NCBI GenBank assembly: GCA_009746045.1
Contig: RPFO01002292.1
Span: 1-44,335, forward strand
Reading direction: 5' to 3'
DNA: 44,335 bases
Source: Mesostigma viride
Taxonomy: Eukaryota > Streptophyta > Mesostigmatophyceae > Mesostigmatales > Mesostigmataceae
In this document: positions 20,086 through 28,879 of the stretch, in pieces
Position numbering within the stretch: position 1 is the stretch's first letter
Layout: each line of letters opens with the position of its first letter
The notes under the pieces: generated by a model
Seen by the model: only the letters and a program-made list of their open reading frames with translations
Told to the model about the DNA's origin: nothing
Databases searched by the model: none
Program-made: the position numbers and the translations under genes

Positions 20086-20398
20086 CCGGGTTGGTCTGTA
20101 CGCCGTACGAATGCGATAAAATGCGGGATAAAGCATATTTTGGGCCTCGACGTATTTTACGCGTATTTTACGTCTGACCACGCGGTTTGGACTTAGAATT
20201 TTTCGGGGGTACCAGCGGGCAGCGGGCACTGGCGCGGTGCCCAGGTTCTGGGCGCGGCGCGCTCACTGCACATTTGAGATTTTTACTACTAGAAGTAGAT
20301 GCGTACAGTTCTTTTCATAAAGCGCAAGCCTTGCAAAATGTTTGGCCGGTAGGAGACAGCTAGGACTAGGTACATAACGCATAATATACGAAGGCAAA

Positions 20399-21100
20399 AT
20401 GAAAAAAGTTAAAACGTTAGCCGCCGACAATCTGGAGCGTCCGATGATGGATCCAACGGCCGCGATAAACCCGCTATTAAAGTTAGCGGCTCGGGTCGTC
20501 CGTACAAATACTAAATCACCAAACAACCAATCCAAAACAAGCAAACTACGGAGAACAAACGGCCTTCGGCCCCAACGGTCACAAATCCAACGGAAACGAC
20601 CCGAAATCGATAAGACCACCGAAACGACGCAGCCGCAGGCCGCACCGACAGCCACCATGTCTTCTGACGACGAGGAAAACCCACAATACCTCACGCCCAC
20701 CAAGGCCACGCAGGCGGACTTTGGGGGCCAAACCCCTAGAACGCCGCAAGATGAAATTGACTCACTGGTAGATGTGGGCAGGTGCGCTAAGAGCGCCCTC
20801 GAAAGTATCACAAAGAAAAGACAACGGGATGACGACGGCATCCTAGTGGAGATTGCCCTGGCCAAAAAAAAGTTGGAAGAAACAAAGACGCAGATCCAAG
20901 TCATCGCCACAGAAGTGCACAACCTACAGCTGAGGCGAGGGTGGTTCAACATTCAGAAGCGTTATAAGCAGGAGCAGGAGGAGGTTGAGCGACTTGAAAA
21001 CGATCACAAAAACAAACGCCTGGCGGCGGCCGACAAGCTCTACCAGGTGCTTCCCCTGCTTATAGATGCAGTGGAGGGAATAACCCACCTTCAACAATGA
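20399..21100 (+). CDS. Coiled-coil protein of the Rep-bearing transposon
   Basis: 233 codons from ATG 20399; an internal ATG at 20657 lies in a much better start context (GCCACCATG) and would give 147 aa, so the true start is uncertain. The upstream part is low-complexity Lys/Thr/Gln/Arg-rich. The C-terminal 90 residues are strongly helical and charged (ALAKKKLEETKTQIQVIATE, QEEVERLENDHKNKR), consistent with a coiled-coil oligomerisation region. Its stop codon overlaps the start of the next ORF (ATGA), a compact arrangement more typical of viruses than of eukaryotic genes. It may partner the Rep protein. No family recognised. Confidence 0.7.
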   Translation: MKKVKTLAADNLERPMMDPTAAINPLLKLAARVVRTNTKSPNNQSKTSKLRRTNGLRPQRSQIQRKRPEIDKTTETTQPQAAPTATMSSDDEENPQYLTPTKATQADFGGQTPRTPQDEIDSLVDVGRCAKSALESITKKRQRDDDGILVEIALAKKKLEETKTQIQVIATEVHNLQLRRGWFNIQKRYKQEQEEVERLENDHKNKRLAAADKLYQVLPLLIDAVEGITHLQQ

Positions 21101-22371
21101 TCGATGATAAAGCGGGGCACAGCAGTGACAGCGAAGACGAGGAGGAGTTTACTGAAACACAAAGCGACAAGGACTTCATAGATGACGCCGAAGTCAACCA
21201 GGGTTCGCCCCCGCCCAGGGAGGAGTCACCACCTCCCGTCCTGCACCTCCCGTCCGCTAGTCCTGCACCTCCCGGAACCTCTGCAAGTCATGCGGCACCT
21301 CCACCTTTCTCTGCGGGGTGTCAGTATTGCAAAAAAACCTTTTCCAGCATGCGAGGGTTGAAAAGACACACGACGGTGCAGCACACGAACAGAATCCTTG
21401 AAGAGAACATGCGAACCCTGTCCCTTGCCCTCGTCCCGGTTCCTGCTGCCAACGCTCCGCCTCCAGTGCCTCCAGTGGACGTTCCAGCGCAAGACCCTCC
21501 AGCAGCCGCTGCACGTCGCCCGCGTCGTCGTCGCAATGCCGACAATGACGATGAAGAACCAGCAGCGCCGTGCCCGGAATTTGTCGACGGTAAAAAAACA
21601 ATCCCACCCCGCCAGGTCAAGCCGAACCATGTTTTTCTTTGGCGCGACTTCAGCATTACTGTAAACCCGCCTGGCAACAGCGACATCACGGATGAACAAG
21701 TGCAGGTGGTGCACGACTGGCTTGATACACACGCCAACCGTTGCTTCGCGGTGTGCGAGCGGGGTGCTGCTGCTGGAAAGCTTCACGTCCAAGCCGTCGC
21801 CACCATCTTTACGTCCGGATCCTTACCTGTCGCTAAATCGCTGAAAGAGGCCCTGGGTTGGGTTCCCCACGTGCCGCCCGGTAGCAAGGTGATGGTTTCA
21901 GAGCTGGCAGAAAAGGACATGCACACGTACCTGGGCATGCTCGGGTATTGCAACAAAGACGCGCACAAGCCTGCCTCTGACTTTCGCCTCATCATCGACG
22001 TGGGCAACACGCCTGCCATGATGGAAGACGGACGCATTATTTTCATGAAGTACCACGCAACGTCAAAGGGCAAGGTGGCCCTGTCGCCATCCAACATTTT
22101 GCAGAAGATGGTGGCGTACATGAATGCCAACCGGATGTGGGAGAACATTGAGCCCGATGAATTGCTCCTCCACATGCACCGCAGCGGCCATTACGTTGTA
22201 CACGAGAGCTGGGTGGCACCCAAGAATGGAATTCAGGGCATGGTCATGAGCAGGGTAACAGCAGCATTAATATTAAATGGGCATGATGTGAACATGAAGA
22301 CAGTAGGTCACGTGAGGAAAGTCTATTTTTATAATCCCAAACAGGTTCCACCTGTCCGTGTGCCAAATTAA
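21097..22371 (+). CDS. HUH rolling-circle endonuclease (CRESS-Rep-like) with N-terminal C2H2 finger
   Basis: 424 aa. Residues 1-70 are acidic then Pro-rich. A C2H2 finger spans C75-x2-C78...H91-x4-H96. A basic patch RRPRRRRN lies at about 140. The endonuclease domain covers about 175-300: motif I FSITVN (185-190), a conserved CERG (220-223), motif II LHVQ (metal-binding His230/Gln232) and motif III GYCNKD with catalytic Tyr284 and Lys287. HUH enzymes of this kind nick single-stranded DNA and start rolling-circle replication. I see no SF3 helicase Walker A motif downstream (residues 300-424), unlike Reps of CRESS viruses; single-domain HUH enzymes are known in other mobile elements. It lies inside an element with hAT-type ends, which is unexpected. 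Confidence 0.8.
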   Translation: MIDDKAGHSSDSEDEEEFTETQSDKDFIDDAEVNQGSPPPREESPPPVLHLPSASPAPPGTSASHAAPPPFSAGCQYCKKTFSSMRGLKRHTTVQHTNRILEENMRTLSLALVPVPAANAPPPVPPVDVPAQDPPAAAARRPRRRRNADNDDEEPAAPCPEFVDGKKTIPPRQVKPNHVFLWRDFSITVNPPGNSDITDEQVQVVHDWLDTHANRCFAVCERGAAAGKLHVQAVATIFTSGSLPVAKSLKEALGWVPHVPPGSKVMVSELAEKDMHTYLGMLGYCNKDAHKPASDFRLIIDVGNTPAMMEDGRIIFMKYHATSKGKVALSPSNILQKMVAYMNANRMWENIEPDELLLHMHRSGHYVVHESWVAPKNGIQGMVMSRVTAALILNGHDVNMKTVGHVRKVYFYNPKQVPPVRVPN

Positions 22372-22558
22372 TTTGTATTGTCCGCGCATTTCCGGTGCAC
22401 GTCACCGGCCGGACCTTGTGACAGCGCCAGAATTTGTTGTATGACTTCTGAGGCGCCACAACACACTGGACTTTGTAGGTAGAAAAATGTCTGTGCGTCG
22501 CGCTTAAATATTTTAATATAATTTTAATGAAAAGTTTGAAAATTTTCGTAAACCTTAC

Positions 22559-22589
22559 CTAAGCTTAGCCGCTAGGCGGCTAAGCTTAG
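22559..22589. promoter_or_regulatory. Perfect 14-bp-arm hairpin, candidate Rep origin or terminator
   Basis: CTAAGCTTAGCCGC, a TAG loop, then GCGGCTAAGCTTAG: a perfect inverted repeat in an AT-rich stretch (about 22490-22560) 190 bp after the Rep stop. CRESS-type origins are stem-loops, although their nick-site loop is usually about 9-12 nt; the 3-nt loop here differs. It could alternatively act as an RNA 3'-end structure. Confidence 0.85.
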
Positions 22590-22740
22590 CCAACTGACAT
22601 GTGCACATCGATATAGTCTCAAAAAAAAAAAACAGTGTGCCAGCAAATGCCAGCTGTGCTACTGACGGTGTAATGCAATATAGCGACGACGAGGCCAGTG
22701 CGACTGTGCGACAGTGTGCAGCCATTTTCGATTTGCAGCC

Positions 22741-23379
22741 ATGAAGAAGAAAGGGCCTGAATGGGATTTCGTTCTCGAGAAGAAAGAAGCAGTCACAGAT
22801 GCTGTTAGTAACAAAACGCAGTTTGTGTCGAATAAGTTCTGCTCATTTTGCAACAAGAAGTTCTCATACGGGGCGGGGGCAATCAGCGTATTCCGAGTCC
22901 GTGCACACTTTGCCGGAATCGCAGGGGAAGGGATGTTACCCTGCGACAAAATTCCACCGAATATCCGGAGCAAGTTTCTCAGGATGTATAACAACAAGTC
23001 GCAGCAGTCAGACGCCAAGAAGCAGCACAATTTGAACAGGGCAATGGCGGGTATGGGAGGGGCTGCGCCGGCTGACTTGTCGTCGGTTCCCAGCAAAGGC
23101 CATCTGAGCATCACCAAATGGCTGGTTCCCGTCGACGAGAAAGGTGTCCAGCTGCTGGCTGCCGAATTTTTTATCGAGAACGGCATTGCCTTCAATGCGG
23201 CTGAGAGCGCCTCTTTCAAGCAGATGGTGGCCGGCATGGTCCAGTACAGAGGAGGGCACGTCACCCCTCCTTCTCGGAAGTTGTTGGGTGGCGACCTTGA
23301 GAGCATGGTCCGTAGTTGTGTCTTATGTCCTCTCATGCATTACTGTATAGAGTGGATGGCTTTCCTTACAATTAATTAA
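22741..23379 (+). pseudogene. hAT-type transposase, N-terminal fragment only
   Basis: From ATG 22741 (MKKKGPEWDF), 212 codons. A BED-like zinc finger carries C34-x2-C37, a His at 56 and a Cys at 68, with AHFAGIAGEG between. At 139-188 is the block FFIENGIAFNAAESASFKQM followed by PPSRKLLGGDLESM, which matches the start of the DUF659-type hAT transposase domain. After LESM (about 23308) the frame continues with unrelated residues to a stop, possibly intron sequence since GTCCGT follows. Only about 290 bp remain before the element end, so the DDE/RNase-H core and dimerisation region are missing. On its own it cannot transpose the element. Confidence 0.8.
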
Positions 23380-23672
23380 TTAATTGATTCCTTACAATCC
23401 CCGTTGCAGCATGCTCCCCCCTGCATTTAACGAATCATAATCAGATAGGATTGCAGGGCATAAATGGAAGATGTTAATAAATAAGCATATACACCAAATT
23501 TCAGTTGTAATAACTGCATGACCATCATCAAGGAGCGTGCTAATTGGGTGACTGACAATTGGACCACAAAAACTGTCGCGCATTTTACCACCGCGTATTT
23601 TATACCCCCCACGTATAATACGCGTATTTTAAGTCCACGTATTATACCCCGCACACGTATTTTCCAACCCGG

Positions 23673-23680
23673 GTCGCGTA
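23673..23680. repeat. Right 8-bp target duplication GTCGCGTA
   Basis: Identical to 20078-20085. The viral fibre reading frame resumes directly after it on the minus strand. Confidence 0.93.
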
Positions 23681-25364
23681 TAGCACCGGGAGTAAAGAGG
23701 AGAACGATCATGCTCTCTGACTGATAAGACATGATGTAAGAATCGCCGTTCGACGATCCAAGCATATAACCTCTAATACCCGTAAAACTCCCTATTTCTG
23801 GATACGTTGCAGTCGTTAGCTGTTTGGCGACTAGAAAAACACTCGCACTTACCCCGACCGCGTTCCAGAAATTGTTCACGGACTCCAACAAGCCAGACCG
23901 CGAGTTAATAAAACGGAGGGACCGTTTCGAGTTCAGCTCCGCCGTATCCAGTGTCGGGCACTTGGCGGAAGTTGCCTGCGTCACGTGGTACCCGTTCGGC
24001 CCCTTGTCGTTCACGCGCATCACGTTCCCACCTGTCGTGTTTTGCTGGGTTGTGCCCGACGTGTCGCTGAACACCGTGGCGCTGTCGGACGGATCGTACC
24101 ACGCGAACAGATTGGGGTCTGTTGCGGGGTTGTAAACTGGCGTATACGTAAAAGTAAGCGGGTTAGACGCCGAGTTCCCATGGCCCGACACGGAGTCTGT
24201 CGCCGCGTTGGCACCCACGCTGACGGTCGTCAATGTGTTCGAGGTTCCTGACACGTCGAACGTGTAAAACGCCGCGTTTACCTGCACCAAGTTGGACGCC
24301 GTCCCGTTGGTAACGACGATGTCCCCGAGCGCAAAACCAGTGACTGACCGGCTGAAGGTAGCCGTCACGCCGACTGGGCTCGCGGACGGTGTTGCCCCGG
24401 CCGAAGTCGCGAGGGTGACGGTAGGCGGCGGGGAGTAGGTGAACGCGACCGTGTTGGACTCGGCGTTTGTGACCCCGAATTCGCCTACCGTCGTGCCATC
24501 GACCACCCTCACGGTCGTCTGGGAGTATGGAGTGGTCGGTGTCATTGCGAACTGGTATGATGCCCCGGTACCGGTTACCGACGACGCTGTTCCGTTGTTC
24601 ACGTAGATGTCCCAGCTACCAAACCCGTCACGGGCTTGTCAAATGTGACATCCATTGTGACGGGGCTTGTGGTTGGATATGTCCCTGCAGCTGTAGATAG
24701 AGCGACTGTGATAGGTGGAGGGCTCAGTGTGAATGTTAGAGTATTGGATGCGTCGTTTCCACCGTCCACCACATCCACTCCCACGCTAACAGTGGTGGGG
24801 GTGTATGCCGTGATGGGAGTGACCGAGAATGTATAAGATGAACCACTGCCTGTCAACGAGGAAGCGGTCCCATTGGTAACTACTATGTCGTCTATGGAAA
24901 AACCAGCTATGGACTTACTGAAAGTGGCAGCCACTGCGATAGGGCTCGCAGTAGGATTAGCGCCTGCCGTTGTAGCAAGTGTGACGGTGGTGGAAGGAGG
25001 GGTGTAGGTAAATGATAACAGGTTGGATTCGTCGTTATATGCCCCAGAAACCCCTGTTACCTTATTTTCTTTCACGGAAACCGTGGTTGGGATCGAACCT
25101 GTGATATTTGTTATATCAAAAAAATACGTCGCCGGTGCACCTAAAAAGAGGTCGACTGCCGTTCCGTTTGTCACGTCAATGTCTGATAGATCAAAACCAG
25201 TGACGTCTTCATTAAATGTCGCCATCACGAAAACGGGGACATTCGATGGTGTAAGGTCCACTGTTGATAACCCAACCGTGACCGAGGTACTAGGAACGCG
25301 TCGTTTATATAAAAGAGCGGGGCATATACCACTATCCAGCAACATTTGTATAGACTAATCGTCG

Positions 25365-25535
25365 TTATTTTTTTTGGTTTGGTAGCGGATACTTGAAGGT
25401 GGGGAGAAGGGGCAATGCTCGTCTAGCTGGCATTGTCATGGACAGACCAGAATCTGCCATTTCAGGAATGTCAAAAATCAACTTCAACCTGTTAAACGGA
25501 TTAGCTGTGATGCTAGGGTCTCGAAAGTAGTCCAT
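25365..25535 (-). CDS. Small viral ORF, 56 aa, between capsid and fibre genes
   Basis: ATG at 25535, stop at 25365-25367, starting MDYFRDPSITANPFNRLKLI and ending LPTFKYPLPNQKK. It fills the gap between the capsid gene stop (25564) and the fibre start (25345) in the same direction, with AT-rich DNA containing a TCTA overlapping the capsid stop about 30 bp upstream. Its first residues resemble the start of the 170-aa protein at 19218-19730 (MDY...). The compact fit supports a real gene; function unknown, perhaps a minor virion or cement peptide. Confidence 0.6.
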   Translation of the reverse strand: MDYFRDPSITANPFNRLKLIFDIPEMADSGLSMTMPARRALPLLPTFKYPLPNQKK

Positions 25536-25563
25536 CGTTTGTCATTACACACGTATATATTTT

Positions 25564-26850
25564 TTAGAGGTACACGGCTGCCTGCCTGCCTGCAGCGATG
25601 TCCATCTTTGATTCGCATTCCGTGAAGATGTAGGAAATGCAGTCCGTTGCTCCCTTCTCGACTCGCAGCGTGACCACCGATGCCGTGCCACGAAGGTCAA
25701 GGCCGCTCATGTACTCTGGACCGGCACACGGCATATTAAGGTGACACGCCATCGTGAAGTTGTTGTTTAGCCACGTGGTAGGAGTCATGCCCTCCCGGAC
25801 ACAGGACAAGACATTCCCTGGTCACCGAACGCGGACAACAGATTGATCCACGCCTCGGTTGCGTTCGTACGGTATCCAGGCGCTAGGTTGGATCCGTTGA
25901 TGTCGTATTGGTAGGAAGTCATACCATCCGCGATGTGATTGAACATCGTATTGCCAGATGCGTTGGTCACGTCCGCGCCGGCAGCAACCTGAATCGCCAG
26001 GAGTTTGCTGGCGGACGCGGAAGACAGCGACGCCTTGATGGCATAGGGAGCGAGTCCCGAGCGACTGTTTGGTGGACTGCCACGTCCGCCACTTGAAGGA
26101 GAGAGTTCCACCCTCGGCAAGCCTGGACGAGAAAATCTGGCCCACGATATCTTCTTGGAACCTGTACGTGTCGATGCTAAAGTGGATGTTGCTCAGTTCG
26201 AAACCAACCCCCGTTCCTGCGTCAACGGCCACGATGCCACCAGCAGCTGCTTGCGCCACGCTAGGAAGCATCACCCCTCCGTCCATGAGTGTGATTCGGA
26301 TCTCGATGGGGGGGAAGAGACTCAGATCCACGATCCGAGGCTCGCCACTCAGGAATCCCAAAAAGTGGTCAATGACGCCGTCCACTGCGGTGTTTGCCTT
26401 CACGTTGTTTGTGAGAGCGCCAGCCGCATCAGCAATGACGATGTTGTTATTCTTCGACCAACCAGCGGGAGCCTGCGCGAGATTGTACTCGACACCGCCG
26501 TGCACCGAGAGCAGCGTATGGAACAGCTGGGAGTAGTCGTTGATGCTGTCGACGGTCTGACCTCCTGCCAGTACCTCGAGGCGCCTGATGATGGAGGACG
26601 TGTACGCGGGGAACTTTGCGAACCCCGCCGTGGTCGTGGGGGTCCCCGTGAAAAACATTGCGAAGGAGTGCAAGTCCACGAACCCGGACGTGGGGAGGCG
26701 GACCGCGACCACAGACCCTTGTTTGATGCCGTCGCTTGCTGAGAGGGTGCTGAGATGGACTCGTTGAGTCGTGTGCTGACCCAGCGCCTTCACGAGGTAT
26801 TGCATGGACTTGGGGATAGCGCGCGAGTACCAGGAATTGTCCGAAGCCAT
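25564..26850 (-). pseudogene. Major capsid protein, PLV/virophage-type double jelly-roll, two frameshifts
   Basis: Start chosen at 26850 (MASDNSWYSRAIPKSM); an in-frame upstream Met at 26865 is possible. About 425 residues in three frame segments: 26850 to about 26055, then to about 25815, then to the stop at 25564-25566. Diagnostic PLV capsid features are the N-terminal jelly-roll block SGFVDLHSFAMFFTGTPT, RRLEVLAGGQTVDSINDYSQ and the C-terminal block YMSGLDLRGTASVVTLRV. Both shifts fall at GGG runs. The protein forms trimeric hexon-like capsomers of the icosahedral shell. It is flanked by the small Gly/Ala-rich gene upstream and the 56-aa ORF downstream, as expected for a virion module. Confidence 0.9.
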
Positions 26851-26880
26851 AGATTGTGTATACATTCGAATGAGATATTT

Positions 26881-27237
26881 TTACTGAAGAAGCTGGCCGA
26901 GTATGGGATTTTTTACCTTCGCTCCATCAACCCGTCTTTCGAGGTTGGACAAGGCGCTCAGACCAGTGTTTGCGACCGAGTACGCTTTCCCGAGCAGCGT
27001 ACTCTTCGCGATCATGTTGGATGGGATGTGTCCGAGCGCGGAATCGACAATGCCCGCCGCCTGTTTGGCAGCCCGCGCCCCGTCGCCAATTTTTGAGATG
27101 ACTTCGCCAGCGACGTGCCCGGCTTTCTTGACAGCTGACACGATGGCCGCCCCGTCGCCGACCCTCTTGATAGCGTTGCCGGCAAACTCTCCCACGCGTC
27201 TAGCCACGTTTCCGATTGCTCCAAAATTAACTTTCAT
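26881..27237 (-). CDS. Small Gly/Ala-rich, basic viral protein (possible capsid-interior or membrane-active protein)
   Basis: 118 aa from ATG 27237 (MKVNFGAIGNVARRVGEFAG). The frame is open further upstream but that part overlaps the preceding gene. The sequence is rich in Ala, Gly, Lys and Val with repeated amphipathic helical segments such as AAIVSAVKKAGHVAGEVISK, and ends KNPILGQLLQ. Position between penton-like and capsid genes plus composition recall the adenovirus pVI/pX-like or viral core proteins, but this is analogy only. Its start overlaps the upstream stop by 11 bp, suggesting coupled expression. Confidence 0.7.
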   Translation of the reverse strand: MKVNFGAIGNVARRVGEFAGNAIKRVGDGAAIVSAVKKAGHVAGEVISKIGDGARAAKQAAGIVDSALGHIPSNMIAKSTLLGKAYSVANTGLSALSNLERRVDGAKVKNPILGQLLQ

Positions 27238-28326
27238 CGTCCTCGATAGTACTAGATGGCTGAGAAATAAATCTGGTTTGTGGCTGGACGGTCCTGTCAA
27301 GGGCCATATACTTCAAAACGCTCCCGATCTTCCTCGCCTCTATTCCCATCGCCTTCTGAGGGCTTATGCGGAAGGAGAGCTGAAGAGCCCAATCCGAGTA
27401 GACAGTTATAGGAGCGTCGTCCTCGTCGAGCAGTCGGATCGTGATGTTGCTGGGAGAGTCCTTGAGATGCTGCCACAAAGGGGTCGCTGCCTGCCAAACA
27501 ATGGGTTCTAAGAACTGCGACATGTTGGGACAGACGGCCAAAAGGCCTCCATATCCCGTGCCTGTCGACGATGATATCACGTTTCCTCGAACGATGTCGC
27601 TGTATACATACACCATTCTCAGTCTCCCATTCGTTGCTGGCCGGTTGCTAGCGAGGACACCTGTGAAAGGATATGATCCTTCCATGAGCCCCAACACCCG
27701 GCCCGTGGGCTCATCCACCGCGACAGAGAACTCGGTGGCATTTGTCACGGTAAAAGACTAGTCGCCCTGTTGTACGTGACCGAGAACCCAGGATCTACCG
27801 CCTTCAAAGCTTCCTCTATGTTTTTTCGGTTTTCGATAGTCGTGTACGAGCCGAGCGGCAAGGTCACCTTCGTAGGGGACTCGCTGCCAGACAAACGGAC
27901 AGTGAAGTATCGGTTTCCTTCGCTGATGTGAGTCTGTTCAAACGGGATGGTCATGAGGGTAAGCCCGACGTCGTGATAATCGTCAAGGAGTCCCGCCGGG
28001 ATGTCCCATACCGGATCCACTAGCGTCCCGCGAGTTCGGTTCTCCGTGCGAAGAGTGAGTGTCAGCGTTTCCTGGATGAACTCTTCATCGGCCACTTCTT
28101 CTGACAATAGCTCAGAAGTAATTTCGTTTGTCCCAAAAACCTTGACGACGCCTTCCTCAATTTTCGCCGATGCCCTTTTCATGGCGCGCCTTGTCTTCCC
28201 TGTGAGTGGCTTCTTCTTACAGTAGAGCATGGCTGCCTCAATGAACTCTCGTGGGACATTTGGATGGAGGGTCATCCATTGAGAGATCTCGAGCATCTCG
28301 GCGTCAGTGAACAGCGGGCTGCTCAT
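27227..28326 (-). pseudogene. Penton-like minor capsid protein, split by one frameshift
   Basis: Two frames in succession: 28326-27745 (193 codons, MSSPLFTDAEMLEISQWM) and 27748-27227 (173 codons). The protein pattern continues across the junction: TKVTLPLGSYTTIENRKNIE and FSVTYNRATS in the first frame are followed, after a shift at the CTTTTACC run near 27757, by FTVTNATEFSVAVDE and GRVLGL in the second. This series (ordered strand, G-Y-T, helix, F-x-V-x-Y, T-x-x-x-x-F, LG) is typical of PLV/virophage penton-base-like single jelly-roll proteins. Combined length is about 365 aa, a normal size for such proteins. It would occupy the capsid vertices. Two genuinely separate genes with an ATGA overlap cannot be excluded. 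Confidence 0.75.
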
Positions 28327-28328
28327 GT

Positions 28329-28832
28329 TTACTCTTCTGTGAGATTTTTTTCAGCGCCTTCTTTTGGAATTCCCACGACCGTGTTGTGGACCCTCCTGAG
28401 ATGCAGCAGGAGGTTTTTTTCGTTTGCGAACGTGCTCTTACACCCGGGTTGTGGGCATTTCCACCTCGCGCCTCCCACCTGGACTCGTTTCCCGACAGGT
28501 ACACCCGCAGGCTCCGGGGGTGCCGCCACTGCTTCATCGACGACAACCGGTTCGGGAGCCGGCGCGACAGGGGCCGGTTGGGCATACGCGGACAATGGGG
28601 GGTACGCGACCGGTCTAGAGTTCGCCATCACTGACGCCATGAGAAGGGCATCCTTGAACCCTCGCGCCTCTGCGACCTTCCCTTTGTTCACCGCTCTTCG
28701 GACCGGCGCGCTGTGGATGACAATGGTGTTGGTCGATGAAGCGGTCACCTGCGACTGGGGTGCGACCTTACGCTTCGGTTTTCCCCTTTTACTTGAAGGA
28801 CGGCGCCGTGCTGATTTCTGACGCCTTGCCAT
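28329..28832 (-). CDS. Viral C2H2 zinc-finger protein, 167 aa
   Basis: Starts MARRQKSARRRPSSKRGKPK, a strongly basic N-terminus. The middle is Ala/Pro/Val-rich and probably disordered. One classical C2H2 finger is at C126-x4-C131...H144-x4-H149 (CPQPGCKSTFANEKNLLLHL). DNA- or RNA-binding is expected: a packaged nucleoprotein or a regulator. It ends two bases before the penton-like gene start, so the two are probably co-transcribed. A TCTA motif sits about 16 bp upstream of the start (minus strand, 28851-28848). Confidence 0.75.
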   Translation of the reverse strand: MARRQKSARRRPSSKRGKPKRKVAPQSQVTASSTNTIVIHSAPVRRAVNKGKVAEARGFKDALLMASVMANSRPVAYPPLSAYAQPAPVAPAPEPVVVDEAVAAPPEPAGVPVGKRVQVGGARWKCPQPGCKSTFANEKNLLLHLRRVHNTVVGIPKEGAEKNLTEE

Positions 28833-28879
28833 TTCTGCATATAATCATAGATTTTTATAACGTCCAAGTGAGGGTCTTG

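Larger units (their letters stand above)
20086..23672 (+). mobile_element. hAT-type transposon carrying a CRESS-like Rep, inserted in the viral fibre gene
   Basis: 3,587 bp with 9-bp terminal inverted repeats (CCGGGTTGG...CCAACCCGG) and a perfect 8-bp target duplication, the size typical of hAT transposases. Subterminal regions hold repeated CGTATTTTA and CGTATTATAC motifs (20140-20180; 23580-23660), like hAT transposase-binding sites. Cargo, all plus strand: a coiled-coil ORF (20399-21100), a C2H2-HUH endonuclease ORF (21097-22371), a perfect hairpin (22559-22589) and a transposase N-terminal fragment (22741-23379). No DDE catalytic core is present, so it probably moved with a transposase supplied in trans. 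A diverged copy of the left end starts at 44011. Confidence 0.88.
19769..25345 (-). pseudogene. Viral fibre/adhesin with Ig-like repeats and lectin-like domain, split by a transposon
   Basis: Three segments of one minus-strand gene. The 5' part (25345-24599) and middle part (about 24630-23681) contain four roughly 80-residue bacterial-Ig-like repeats, recognisable by the GFDLSDIDVTNGTA, GFSIDDIVVTNGTA and GFALGDIVVTNGTA cores, then a domain beginning LFAWYDPSDSATVF. The 3' part (20085-19769) ends with the concanavalin-like signature FDGWIGEILIYN and IRGYLAAKWG. The first two segments are joined by a one-base shift near 24610. The last two are separated by a 3,587-bp transposon with an 8-bp duplication; removing it with one duplication copy leaves the frame uninterrupted. 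Intact length would be about 660 aa. Its role is likely host-surface attachment at the vertex or capsid surface. A TCTA motif lies just upstream of the start. Confidence 0.88.

Noticed and set aside
20263-20952. 229-codon minus-strand frame
   Set aside because: Antisense shadow of the coiled-coil ORF; no protein-like domain.
22659-23336. 225-codon minus-strand frame
   Set aside because: Antisense to the hAT-type transposase fragment, which has clear family motifs on the plus strand.
20086-23672. Helitron
   Set aside because: No RepHel helicase, no TC...CTRR ends, and a clear 8-bp target duplication, which Helitrons do not make.
27745-27748. Two independent genes overlapping by ATGA in the penton region
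   Set aside because: Protein pattern runs across the junction as one jelly-roll protein; a frameshift is more likely, though not proven.
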